DNA of 64,000 nt, from NCBI RefSeq assembly GCF_904848585.1, contig NZ_CAJHCR010000023.1, positions 41,707 to 105,706 of the forward strand, read 5' to 3'. The first letter of the stretch is position 1. Each line of letters opens with the position of its first letter. Below, one piece after another: positions 54,680-63,952 of this stretch. The DNA is from Paraburkholderia kirstenboschensis (GTDB lineage: Bacteria > Pseudomonadota > Gammaproteobacteria > Burkholderiales > Burkholderiaceae). The notes under the pieces are model-generated. The model did no database searches, was not told the DNA's origin, and saw nothing but the letters and a program-made list of their open reading frames with translations. A program made the position numbers and the translations under genes.

Positions 54680-55427
54680 GCGCGCACGTGGCTGACCGGT
54701 TCCGGTATCTCGCCGGATCCCAACAGCATCGCACTGGTGATCTGCTTGCGGCGTTGTCGGACCCGGCGGTCGATATCGTCTGGATCGCACGCGCCGGCTA
54801 TGGCTGTGCACATGCTGCCAGCGCTGCCCACTACCGTGCCATGCGAGAAAACCGTGATCGGCTTTTCCGACGCGACCGCGCTTTACTACGCGCTGCGGCA
54901 GATTCCTGGCATCAGCGTGATTCACGGGCCGACGCTCAACGGCCTCGCGACAAAGGTTGACGACGTGTCGCGCCGCAGTATCCTCGATATCCTCACAGGG
55001 GTTACGCCGACGCCGCTGCCACTCGAACGTCTGCATGGGCTGGCTGATTCGATCAAAGGGCCGCTTGTCGGCGGCAACCTCACGGTACTCGCGAGCACGG
55101 CCGGCAGTCGCTGGCAGCCGCACTTTCGCGACTCGATTGTCGTGCTGGAGGCACGTTACTGAACTTGCATACCGCATTGACCGCAGCATCATGACGCTGC
55201 GTCACGCCGGCATTCTCGATGGTGCGCGTGCGATCGTGCTCGGAGAATTCGTCCGCTGTCCGTTGCCGGCCGGGGCCGACTACTCGCTCGCGGACGTGCT
55301 ACTGGACGTACTCGCGCCGCTCGGCGTCCCAATCTATGGGGGGCTCGGCGTAGGACATGGCGAGCGCAATCTGTCGTGGGTAGTTGGGCGGCCCGTCGAG
55401 ATCCGCGGCGGCGTATTGCTGCGATAG
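54680..55427 (+). pseudogene. Peptidase S66 (LD-carboxypeptidase/MccF-like), truncated and frameshifted
   Basis: Reads FRYLAGSQQHRTGDLLAALS, then a shift to TVIGFSDATALYYALRQIPG (nucleophile Ser in GFSD), GPTLNGLATKVDDVSRRSIL and GPLVGGNLTVLAS, then a shift near 55150 to VTELAYRIDRSIMTLRHAGI and GGLGVGHGERNLSWVVG (catalytic His). Two frameshifts and loss of the N-terminus at the IS21 junction make it inactive. Intact members trim LD-peptides of murein or cleave microcin-type adenylates. Confidence 0.82.
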
Positions 55428-55591
55428 CTTTGCGTTTCACACACCCCTCCCGATCAGCGATCGACGGGTCAGCGGACGGGGTTGGGCCAGCTAGGGACGT
55501 TCGCCGATGCCGTCGTGCGGACGTTCGAACGTCGGCTCAGCCGCAAGTAACGGACCTTCGTGGCGGATTCTGTCGGCGCTTGGATATTAGC

Positions 55592-57019
55592 TCAAGTTGC
55601 CGGATTCTTCGGTTTGCCCGTCACCCGGCGCCACGCTTCCACGATGACGTTGATCGCCTGATCCACATCCGGCTGGGTCGTCGCCCAGGAGATCACTGAC
55701 ACGCGCATGACGCACATTCCTCTCCATTCAGCGCCCGAGAAGAAGAAGGTGCCCTCTGTCTCCAACCGAGCAATGACATCCCTCGTCGCCTGGTCGGATT
55801 GCTCGGATACCTCGGTCGAGCCGAATCGGACAAGGAACTGATTAAGCTCTACTTTGTTGAGCACACAGATGCCCGGTTCGCTGGCTAGCGCGGATGACAT
55901 TCGTTCAGCAAGTTGGCAATGCCGTTCAACCATCGCCGAAATTCCGTCCTTGCCAAATGCGCAGAGCAATGCCCATGTTGCAAAACCTCGAGCCCTGCGC
56001 GACAGCTCGGGGACCCATTCCTTCGGGTCACGAACTTCTTCTCCGGTGACGGGGAGGTAGCTGGCCTGAACCGTCATGGCGCGACGGTGCGCGCGTGCAT
56101 CGCGGACGATTGCATAGCCGCAGTCGTAAGGGCTTTGCAGCCATTTATGCCCGTCGGTCGTCCATGAATCCGCTCGCTCAGCTCCTTCCGCCAGATGCGC
56201 ACGCGAAGGACAAGCTCGAGCCCAAAGCCCGAGAGCGCCATCGACATGCAGCCAGCCTTGTCGCGCATGCGTCAAGTCAGCGATCGTATTGAGGGGGTCG
56301 AAGGCTCCGGTGTTGATCTGTCCGGCTTGCGCGATTACCAACAACGGGGCGCTGACCGTTGCAATCGCCCGTCCAAGTTCATCCGCGTTCATTCGCCCTT
56401 CGCTGTCCGTGTCTATCACGACGACGCGACGCTGGCCGAATCCTAGATATCGCAGGGCGGAAAATACACTGACGTGGGCGTCAGCGCCCACGCACACCAT
56501 GATTTCTGGCGCGCCGAACATACCGTCTGCGTCAACGTCCCATCCCTGCCGCCTAAGTAGTTCGCCGCGCGCGGCTGCCAGACATGTGAAGTGGGACATC
56601 GTCCCGCCCGTGGTAAATCCGACAGAGCATTCGGGCGGAAGGTGAAGAAGTTCCAATAACCACTTGCTGGCGACAACCTCGGCGGCCGCGTTCGCCGGGC
56701 AGCTGTGGTAGCCGGCGCCATTTTGGCCCCACATGCTCGTTAGCCAGTCCGCGGCGACTCCGACCGGGTGTGATGCACCCATCACCCAGGCGAAAAAGTG
56801 CGGTCCAGCCGTGCCAGTCAAGCCAGGCTCCGCGGCATCTGCGAGGCGCTCGATGACCGTTGCCGGCGCGATACCGGCATCCGTCATCGAACCGCCGAAA
56901 GCTTCAAACAGTTGCTCGAACGTCGCAGGCGCTCGTGCCGGCAGGCCTTTCCTTGCCTCGTGGAACCGAATCGCTCTGCGGTAGGCGGTATCGAGTGCCG
57001 AAGAATATTGGTCGCTCAT
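55592..57019 (-). CDS. PLP-dependent group II decarboxylase
   Basis: A protein of 475 aa. The start at 57019 (MSDQYSSALDTAYRRAIRFH) is chosen because CAAGGAGG lies upstream; the open frame extends further without a site. Fold type I decarboxylase motifs: GAGYHSCPANAAAEVVASKW, GFTTGGTMSHFTCLAAARGE, HVDGALG (cofactor Asp) and TDGHKWLQ with the PLP-binding Lys292. It removes the carboxyl group of an amino acid (glutamate, tyrosine, tryptophan or similar; not decidable). It is divergent from the MFS gene at 57599, which may export or import its substrate. Confidence 0.85.
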   Translation of the reverse strand: MSDQYSSALDTAYRRAIRFHEARKGLPARAPATFEQLFEAFGGSMTDAGIAPATVIERLADAAEPGLTGTAGPHFFAWVMGASHPVGVAADWLTSMWGQNGAGYHSCPANAAAEVVASKWLLELLHLPPECSVGFTTGGTMSHFTCLAAARGELLRRQGWDVDADGMFGAPEIMVCVGADAHVSVFSALRYLGFGQRRVVVIDTDSEGRMNADELGRAIATVSAPLLVIAQAGQINTGAFDPLNTIADLTHARQGWLHVDGALGLWARACPSRAHLAEGAERADSWTTDGHKWLQSPYDCGYAIVRDARAHRRAMTVQASYLPVTGEEVRDPKEWVPELSRRARGFATWALLCAFGKDGISAMVERHCQLAERMSSALASEPGICVLNKVELNQFLVRFGSTEVSEQSDQATRDVIARLETEGTFFFSGAEWRGMCVMRVSVISWATTQPDVDQAINVIVEAWRRVTGKPKNPAT

Positions 57020-57147
57020 AAAACAGCCTCCTTGAAACACTGCCTGTCTGGAGCACACCACGGCTTGAGTGAACCTCGGACTCTGTCGGTCACGAACAAG
57101 TCGCAGTTCTAAATTCATCAGCTGCAAGATCCAGCGACAGAGACTGT

Positions 57148-57171
57148 CAGCGACTTTTTCAACAGTATCCT
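57148..57171 (-). repeat. Uninterrupted copy of the IS1111 target motif
   Basis: The minus strand reads GGATACTGTTGAAAAAGTCG followed by CTG. It equals the two flanks of IS1111 copy 1 joined together (29181-29194 plus 30550 on). Other copies: 31573-31595 and, interrupted, 59671-59684. It is probably the end of an older, lost element. Confidence 0.7.
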
Positions 57172-57397
57172 CTGAAACCTGCCGCTGCAGCCCTGACGGC
57201 TCGACCGGCGGCAATGGGTCGTGATATCCCCTTTGCATGGCGCGGTTACGCCGACGGCCCGCGCAATCGATCGGTCGGGCGGGGTGCGGGCCAGCTTCGG
57301 TCATTCGAAGGAGGTCTAGAATTAGCGTTTTATGGGTGTACTGCCCGAAGCCCGATCGAGCAAACGCCGATTCTGCGTAGTCACAAAAAGGCCCGCG

Positions 57398-57583
57398 ATG
57401 ACGAAAAAAATACAACGAATCAATCCCGATGCGGGCTTCCCTTCGATCAGCCGCCACATTACCGTGCATCGATATGGGACTCGTGGCGCTCGACCAAAGA
57501 TCTACATGCAAGCGTGCCCTACATACCGGCGGGCGAGCATCGCAATATCCGCGCTGGCGGGTCCATGTCAATTCAACATTTGA
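57398..57583 (+). pseudogene. N-terminal scrap of an M14-family (AstE/AspA-like) amidohydrolase
   Basis: MTKKIQRINPDAGFPSISRH, then ITVHRYGTRGARPKIYMQAC is the start of a succinylglutamate desuccinylase/aspartoacylase-type protein. A frame change would give LHTGGEH, the zinc-binding HxxE region, after which similarity stops. It directly precedes the MFS gene, suggesting an ancestral decarboxylase/deacylase/transporter cluster. Confidence 0.55.
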
Positions 57584-57598
57584 GCACGGAGACCGAGA

Positions 57599-58825
57599 GT
57601 GAGCGGGGACGTCCTCCAGGAGCAGAATCATCGTCGATGGCGTGCACTGACGCTGCTCGCCGTCACGCTCGTCCTGTCGATGACACCGTGGTTCTCGGCC
57701 GCTGCAGTGATTCCTCAATTGCGCGCGGAATGGGCGCTGTCCGTAAGTGCGGCCGCGTGGCTAACCATCGCGGTTCAACTCGGCTTTGTGTGCGGGGCAC
57801 TGGTCTCGAGCCTGCTTAACCTCTCCGACGTCGTGCCGCCGAAGCATATGATCCTGGGCGGAGCGGTCGGCGCTGCCACCGCGAACGGACTCCTGGAGGT
57901 CACAAGCGGAGCAGGCGTCGGAATCGCATTGCGCTTCGCAACAGGTTTTTTCCTCGCTGGTGTCTACCCGCCAGCCCTCAAGCTGATGTGCACGTGGTTC
58001 CGCGAGGGGCGCGGTATCGCGCTAGGGATTCTCGTTGGAGCGATAGTCGTCGGCCAAGCGATGCCTCATCTCATCAACGGACTCGGTGGACTGAACTGGC
58101 GGGTGGTCATCGACGTAACCTGCGCCCTGACCCTCGCGGGAGGCTTAATCACAGTGGTAGCCGTGAAGGAAGGACCTTTTCCCTTTCCCAGGGCAAGGTT
58201 CGATCCCACGCAGGCGTGGCGCGTGTTCGAGAATCGGGGGGTTAGGCTCGCTTCGTTTGGCTACTTCGGCCACATGTGGGAACTGTTCGCAATGTATGCG
58301 TGGTTCTTGCCGTTCTTCTCGGAAGCGCTGGCAGCCAAGGGCATCAGGGGTGGCTCGGCCGCAGCCTACGCGACATTCGCGGTTATCGCCGCTGGTGGAT
58401 TGGGCTGTTGGGTCGGTGGCATCCTCGGAGATCGGTGGGGCAGGACCAGGACGACCGCCCTCATGATGGCTATTTCCGGGAGTTGCTGCGTGCTCATCGG
58501 GCTGTTGTTCGACTCGTCCACGTGGCTTCTTCTCCTTGTGGGCCTAGTGTGGGGCTTCACGGTCGTCGCGGACTCGGCGCAGTTTTCTGCGATGGTGACA
58601 GAGCTTGCAGACCAATCTTATGTAGGGACAGCCTTGACACTGCAGCTCGCGATCGGCTTCATCCTCACAGTCGCAACGATCTGGCTCATCCCGTTGCTCG
58701 CGGACACGTTCGGTTGGCAATGGGCATTTGCGTTTCTGGCTCCGGGGCCTGCTTTGGGCGTGGCGGCAATGCTGCGATTGAAATCCCTGCCTGAATCAGC
58801 CCGTCTCGCTGGTGGAATCGGCTAA
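57599..58825 (+). CDS. MFS transporter (CynX/nitrate-type family)
   Basis: A protein of 408 aa with a GTG start. Twelve hydrophobic helices; motifs include FLAGVYPPALKLMCTWFREG (after helix 4) and GGILGDRWGRTRTTALMMAI (motif A in the central loop of the second half). The family transports small anions and metabolites. It is divergent from the PLP decarboxylase with only gene scraps between. Substrate unknown. Confidence 0.82.
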   Translation: MSGDVLQEQNHRRWRALTLLAVTLVLSMTPWFSAAAVIPQLRAEWALSVSAAAWLTIAVQLGFVCGALVSSLLNLSDVVPPKHMILGGAVGAATANGLLEVTSGAGVGIALRFATGFFLAGVYPPALKLMCTWFREGRGIALGILVGAIVVGQAMPHLINGLGGLNWRVVIDVTCALTLAGGLITVVAVKEGPFPFPRARFDPTQAWRVFENRGVRLASFGYFGHMWELFAMYAWFLPFFSEALAAKGIRGGSAAAYATFAVIAAGGLGCWVGGILGDRWGRTRTTALMMAISGSCCVLIGLLFDSSTWLLLLVGLVWGFTVVADSAQFSAMVTELADQSYVGTALTLQLAIGFILTVATIWLIPLLADTFGWQWAFAFLAPGPALGVAAMLRLKSLPESARLAGGIG

Positions 58826-59162
58826 TGACGGCAATCCGTTTCGTCCCGCGCGGAGACTTTATTTCCAAAAATGCGGGAGCAGTGTCGTTTTGATCAGGAC
58901 CATTACTTGAACGTTAGCCTGGACGAAGCTCGGCGGCTATCTGCCAGCGCCGCCTGAATGGCCGCTTTCGAGAAAACTCACTGGCCGTTGTGGGCCGACC
59001 AGCGCCGTACGCCGATCGATCACGGCCAGTGCCGCATCGCCAGTTTGGCAGTCCCCCGGGTTCGGCCAACTAGGGACGTTGGTTCACGCTCTACGACGTC
59101 GTTCGAAAGTCGCGTCCGCACGCGGATGCAATCGTTCGACTGATCCTGCGTCGAACGGCAAA
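58826..59162. other. Spacer with a short dispersed repeat
   Basis: Contains GGGTTCGGCCAACTAGGGAC (59058 on), 21 of 23 positions identical to 55479-55501. No gene recognised. Confidence 0.4.
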
Positions 59163-59600
59163 AGCGGGTCGGGCGCTGCGGAGAGCACTGTCATTGAGGC
59201 TTATGGCAGTTCGTGGCTGTTCACGATTGAAGAGGCAGGCTGGCGGCAACCTGGCGCAGAGCGCGTCGCCGTGATCGGCCCGTTACCGATTAAGCCGGGG
59301 GTGGATTACACCGCACAATACATGGAGGGAACCTTTACACCGGGCATGAGCACGGAACCGCATTACCACCCAGGGCCTGAGGCGATATACACGCTGACCG
59401 GCGAGGTTTGTTTCGAAATGCCGCACGGGAAGATCGTCGGCCGAGCCGGTGAGGGCATTGTGATGGAGGCGGGACATTTGCACACCCTTACCGCTACCGG
59501 TATCGAACAGCGCCGGTCACTTGCACTGGTGATCTATGAGAGCGCGCAGCCTTGGCGTTTGCCGGCAACCGAATGGGAGCCGCAAGGCCTTTGCAAGTAG
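59163..59600 (+). pseudogene. Cupin-fold protein lacking a normal start
   Basis: The reading STVIEAYGSSWLFTIEEAGW leads into a cupin: EPHYHPGPEAIYTLTGEV (HxH...E metal site), GRAGEGIVMEAGHLHTLTAT (second motif) and RRSLALVIYESAQPW. Relatives begin with a signal peptide; here the upstream reading is low-complexity and has no good start, so the 5' end has probably been replaced. The enzymatic role, if any, is unknown. Confidence 0.55.
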
Positions 59601-60171
59601 GGCGTACGAATTCGAAGTTCGGCCGATTGCTCGTCGCGGGCCGCGAAGACATGGACGTCCGAAGAACCTTGATACTATTGAAAATCTATGGCCACCCCCA
59701 TTTTTGCAACCCCGATCTTTGATGCAGTGGTTGGCTTGCCTAAATCTATCCGGCGTCTTTGAGGGAAAAGGGTTCCCGCGCCACGATGAGAGCCGCGCCT
59801 GACGATCCTGAAAAAGTCGTCGACTTCGAGAGTCAATTCAACAGGCAGGTTGTTCGTCGGGCCGTTATGCCGTTCATGTCATCAAATTTCAACAGTCGCA
59901 AAACCAGATGGGTGTCCGTGATGCAAAATGGAGACCAGAGTGTCAAACGGGTGTCACAGTCCCTCTCGCGTCGAATGTAGTGTTGCGGGTCGCCAGCGCC
60001 CAGGCGGTTCGGGCAAACTTGTTCGCCAGTGCGCAGGCGACCACATTTGAATGCCGTCGTCCCCGCAGTGTACGAACCCAATCGGCGAGCGGCCCGCTTT
60101 GGCGACCGAGTCGCTGCATGTAGACGCGGGCACACTGGACCAACAATCGCCGGATATTCTTGTCTCCCCGT

Positions 60172-60442
60172 TGATATGACTCCCGGTGTCAATCGAGATC
60201 GGTTTTGAGCTTTGTGTTCACTTTCGCTTCTGAATTTCCTGAGGGCGGCGTAGCAGTAAAACTCGACGGTGGATCACGCTGATATTCGCGGGTTGGTACC
60301 GCATTACAGAGGTCCGTCTCGAGAGCCTGCCGCTTTCTTGCTACGCAAGTCGACTGACGATGCCATTGCCAAACGAGGACGCGGGTTGCTCGAATACCGG
60401 GCTGCGCCGCCTTCAGGAAACTCTTCCCTTATATACGTTACG
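60172..60442 (-). ncRNA. Candidate guide RNA region of the second IS110-family element
   Basis: 270 bp without a gene downstream of the transposase. On the minus strand it contains TCCTCGTTTG (rc of about 60368-60377), matching the insertion site TCCCCGTTTG at 9 of 10 positions across the insertion point. This is weaker than for the IS1111 element but of the same kind. Confidence 0.35.
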
Positions 60443-61573
60443 CTACGCTGAGCGTGGGCCTAGCGGCGAAGCGAGAGACATCCCCAGCCGTCCGATATCC
60501 CATATGAAGCCGGTCAGCTCGCGTGCAACGGCGATGATCGCAACGTGCGCGCTCTTACCTCGGGCCACAAGCTTGCGGTATCGCCGGCAAAGCCGTAACT
60601 GTGCATCCCACGCGCGATCGATTATCGGCTTGGGTATGCCCTCGTGACGGCGCTGGATATCGATGCTCACGCGTGCCGGATGTCGGTAGCTCCAGGCTGA
60701 TTCAACAAGCAGTTTCCTTGCATAACTGTTGCCTGTCTTCGTGATGCTGCCTTGCCGGCGTTTGCCACCTGATGAGTGTTCCGAGGGGGTGACACCGAGC
60801 CACGCGATTAACTGCCGCGGGTGCTCGAATCGTGACAGATCACCCAGTTCGGATGCCAGTCCGACCGCGGACGTGAACTGGATGCCGCGCATTGCTTGCA
60901 GAGCCAGTACGGCGGGATAGAAGCGCCAGTTGGGAACGGCCTCACGCAGTGCCACCTCAAGACGTTCGCATTGCGCCAGGCGATCCTCGATCGTGCGGCG
61001 GTGTTCATTGAATGCCAGTTGCTGCCATGCACTGTCGAACGAGAACGTACTCAACCAGCGTCGGTGTGTCGGGCCCCAGTCGGGGCGGCCGACGTAACGC
61101 ACCCCGTGTGAGAGCAGAAACGATTTCAGTCGACACCGTGCCTGCTTGAGGTCTTCCCTAGCCGATGACCATGCCCGGGCCAGATCACGAAACGCTTCAT
61201 CTTCCACGGTCGGCACATGTACGGCGGACAGATCACCGGCCCGCAGCGAACGCACTAGCTTGATTGCGTCGCGCCGGTCCGTCTTGACGCGTTCTCCCGG
61301 CTTGCGTGGAATCAAGGATGGTGCGCACACCATGCAGTCGAACCCTTTGTCGGTCAGCCGTCGGTACAGACCGTATCCGCAGGGGCCAGCTTCATAGACC
61401 GCAACGATGTGCCGGGCCTTTGATTGCAGCCGCTTGCATAGCCGATCCACTTCGATGTGTGTCGTGCCAGTCTTGCCCAGCAGTTCTACGTCACCCATAC
61501 CGATCGCATAGGCAACCATGATCGAATCCTTGTGAACGTCCAGTCCCACGTACAACGTGCTATCGTTTTCCAC
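60443..61573 (-). CDS. IS110-family transposase (DEDD recombinase), second type
   Basis: A protein of 376 aa: VGLDVHKDSIMVAYA (Asp), AVYEAGPCGYGLYRRL (Glu) and VKTDRRDAIKLVRSLRAGDL (Asp pair), a coiled linker, then LQAMRGIQFTSAVGLASELG and IAWLGVTPSEHSSGGKRRQG with the reactive serine. Clearly a different lineage from the IS1111 protein at 29453. It appears intact and is expected to use a guide RNA. Confidence 0.9.
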   Translation of the reverse strand: MENDSTLYVGLDVHKDSIMVAYAIGMGDVELLGKTGTTHIEVDRLCKRLQSKARHIVAVYEAGPCGYGLYRRLTDKGFDCMVCAPSLIPRKPGERVKTDRRDAIKLVRSLRAGDLSAVHVPTVEDEAFRDLARAWSSAREDLKQARCRLKSFLLSHGVRYVGRPDWGPTHRRWLSTFSFDSAWQQLAFNEHRRTIEDRLAQCERLEVALREAVPNWRFYPAVLALQAMRGIQFTSAVGLASELGDLSRFEHPRQLIAWLGVTPSEHSSGGKRRQGSITKTGNSYARKLLVESAWSYRHPARVSIDIQRRHEGIPKPIIDRAWDAQLRLCRRYRKLVARGKSAHVAIIAVARELTGFIWDIGRLGMSLASPLGPRSA

Positions 61574-62251
61574 GCTGGCCTCCGTGTCGGAAACAGACCG
61601 TTGAGTGGCGGCTCTGCCCCCCTCAATGCGGCTCTGGCAGCAATGCTAACCCGCGCTTACATCCGCACGGCGGCCAGCCTTGCCGCACGGGAGTCATATT
61701 GACTTGCTGATTCCGAGCAGATTTGCCTTGCCGCCAGTGCTGTACTGGCGCGGTACCAGGCCGATCGACGCGGCAAAGTCCTGACTGCTCCCGTACTGCT
61801 TGCCGTCACCCATTTCAGCGGCCAGTACGCTCGCGGTGATCGGACCGACACCGGGAATCGACAGGAGACGCTGGCCGAGGTCGTCGTCGTCGAGCTGGCG
61901 GACCAACTCCCGTTCGATCGCGCTGATCTGTTCGCTGAGGTACTTGAAGTGCGCATGCAGGTGCTCGAGGATCACGACCAGACGCGGTGGCAGCGTGTGT
62001 TCGGCCAGCACTGTGGAAAGGTGCGTGATGACGGCCCGGCCAACCGGGAGGCTGACACCGAACTCAAGCAGGAAGCCATGCATCTGATTGCTGGTCTTCA
62101 CCCGATCGCGCACGAGTGACTCACGTACCCGGTGCAAGGCCGACAGAGTTTGCTGGGATTCTGTCTTGGGCGTCACGAATCGCATGGACGGGCGCGAAGC
62201 GGCTTCGCAGATTGCCTCGGCGTCCACGAAATCATTCTTGTTGCTCTTGAC

Positions 62252-62279
62252 TGTTAGCGCCGATGTAAAAATGACCCTA
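62252..62279. repeat. Possible IS21-family terminal repeat scrap
   Basis: TGTTAGCGCCGATGTAAAAA followed by TGACCC resembles, from memory, the outer ends of IS21-type elements. It sits exactly where IS1111 copy 2 is cut off, so an IS21-like element may have caused the truncation before the IS3-type element inserted. Confidence 0.35.
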
Positions 62280-63890
62280 GGGGGGTGCGGACAAAAACTT
62301 GGACTACCTGGAGGTAGTTCATGTTCTCATACGAAGATCGCATTCGAGCGGTCCGACTCTACTTGAAGCTGGGCAAGCGGCTCGGGGCCACCATCCGGCA
62401 ATTGGGCTACCCAACAAAGAATTCTCTCAAAGCCTGGCATCGCGAATACGAACAATGCCATGATCTACGGGCTGGCTATGTGCGTTCGAGGCCCAGGTAT
62501 TCTGCTGAACAGAAGAAGGCGGCCGTCGATCACTATTTGAGCCATGACCGCTGTGCTGCCGCAACCTTAAGGGCTTTAGGCTATCCGAGTCGCGAGACGC
62601 TCGCAGCCTGGATCGAAGAGCTGCATCCCGAAATCAGAAAGCGCGTTGTCGGCAGAGCAACTGGCAGCGTTCCGAAATCGCCGGAGGTGAAGCGGGCGGC
62701 AGTCATCGAGCTGTGCACCAGAGAGGAAAGCGCGCGCCTGGTTGCCCGGAAAGCAGGCGTGAGCAGGCCGACGCTTTACAATTGGAAGAACCAGCTACTC
62801 GGTCGTGAAGCCCCAGCATCCATGAAACGCCAGAAGAAGCCAGCACCGGACCACGAGCGTGCGAAACTGGAGCAACAGGTGGAATCGCTTCGACGCGACA
62901 TCCGGCAACTGCAGCTTGAGCACGACATCCTGAAGAAGGCGAACGAACTGATAAAAAAAGGAATGGGCATCGACCCGCAACTCCTGAGCAACCGGGAGAA
63001 GACGATGCTGGTTGATGCCCTCAGGCAGAGCTATTCGTACCCAGAGCTGTTAGCGGCCCTGGAGCTTGCCCGCAGTTCCTACTTCTATCACCGTGCACGT
63101 CAGCTCGTTGCTGACAGGCATGCTGACGCGCGTCGCGTCATCGCGGATATCTTCAAACTCAATCACCGTTGCTACGGATATCGCCGGATCCACGCGGCGC
63201 TGGGCAGGCAGCAGATCGTCATCTCGGAGAAGGTGGTGCGACGTTTGATGCGACAGGAAGGTCTGGCCGCTGCCACGACCAGGCGACGTGGCTACGGCTC
63301 CTATCGCGGAGAAATAAGCCCCGCGCCGGAAAACATCATCAATCGCGACTTCTGTGCGGCCGCTCCAAATCAGAAATGGCTCACCGACATTACCGAATTC
63401 CCGATCCCGGCCGGCAAGGTATATCTGTCGCCGGTGATCGACTGCTTCGACGGACTCGTTGTGAGCTGGTCAATCGGCACACGGCCGGATGCCGAACTCG
63501 TCAATACCATGCTGGATTCGGCGATTGAGTCAGTGGCTGGCTGCAAGGAGCGGCCCGTGGTTCACTCCGATCGCGGTGCGCACTATCGCTGGCCGGGATG
63601 GCTCTCACGGATGTGGGATGCCAGACTGATTCGCTCGATGTCGCGCAAAGGATGTTCGCCGGATAATGCAGCCTGCGAAGGTTTCTTCGGGCGCCTCAAG
63701 ACGGAGTTATCTATTCTCGTGACTGGCGGGCCACGACCGTTGATCAATTCATCGAACTCGTTGACTCGTACATCCACTGGTACAACACAAAGCGGATCAA
63801 GGTCTCGCTCGGCTCCCTCAGCCCGATCGAATACCGGCAGAGTCTCGGAATTGCGGCATAAATCAGTCCAAGAATTTGTCCGCACCCCCC
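62280..63890 (+). mobile_element. IS3-family element with G/C-run ends
   Basis: Inverted ends GGGGGGTGCGGACAAA (62280-62295) and complement (63875-63890), followed by further matches (CTTGGACT). It carries a single long transposase gene with a frameshift near the end. No clear direct repeat flanks it, partly because the ends run into G/C tracts. Confidence 0.8.
62321..63861 (+). pseudogene. IS3-family transposase, single ORF, frameshifted near the C-terminus
   Basis: MFSYEDRIRAVRLYLKLGKR begins an N-terminal part with several helix-turn-helix units (residues 1-160), a coiled coil (about 180-215) and the rve domain with WLTDITEFPIPAGKVYLSPV (Asp), VVHSDRGAHY (Asp) and DNAACEGFFGRLK (Glu). After KTEL (about 63705) a base is lost; the other frame continues YSRDWRATTVDQFIELVDSY and YNTKRIKVSLGSLSPIEYRQ to the stop at 63861. 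All DDE residues precede the shift, so partial activity cannot be excluded. Confidence 0.85.
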
Positions 63891-63952
63891 GTCGGCGCTG
63901 CGCTCGCTTTTGATACCTCTTGCCGAGTCGACCAATTGTTTTGGGGGAGAAC

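Larger units (their letters stand above)
60172..61703 (-). mobile_element. Second IS110-family element, inserted in IS1111 copy 2
   Basis: 1532 bp, bounded by comparison with the uninterrupted copy 1 (TCCCCGT/TTGCTG, 29675-29686). Subterminal inverted repeats ATATGACTCCCG (60174-60185) and complement (61688-61699) lie a few bases inside each tip. No target duplication. One transposase with a 270-bp non-coding region downstream and 130 bp upstream. Confidence 0.87.
59685..62251 (-). mobile_element. IS1111-group element copy 2, split and truncated
   Basis: Near-identical to copy 1 from its right tip (TCTATGGCCACCCC, 59685) to 60171 and again from 61704 to 62251. Between these lies another IS110-family element (60172-61703). 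The left third is missing beyond 62251, where IS21-like and IS3-like sequence begins. The outer flank GATACTATTGAAAA (59671-59684) is the same target motif as for copy 1, with one base changed. Confidence 0.85.
59942..62251 (-). pseudogene. Remains of the IS1111 transposase of copy 2
   Basis: The C-terminal 67 residues (LLVQCARVYMQRLGRQSGPL to the stop at 59943) and a middle part (VDAEAICEAASRPSMRFVTP to NLLGISK, 62227-61704) are separated by the inserted element; the N-terminal DEDD residues before VDAEA are lost. Inactive. Confidence 0.85.

Noticed and set aside
57020..57718. N-terminal extension of the PLP decarboxylase (open frame upstream to 57718)
   Set aside because: The start at 57019 has an ideal ribosome site and a family-like N-terminus. 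The upstream reading crosses a repeat motif and the scrap of another gene.
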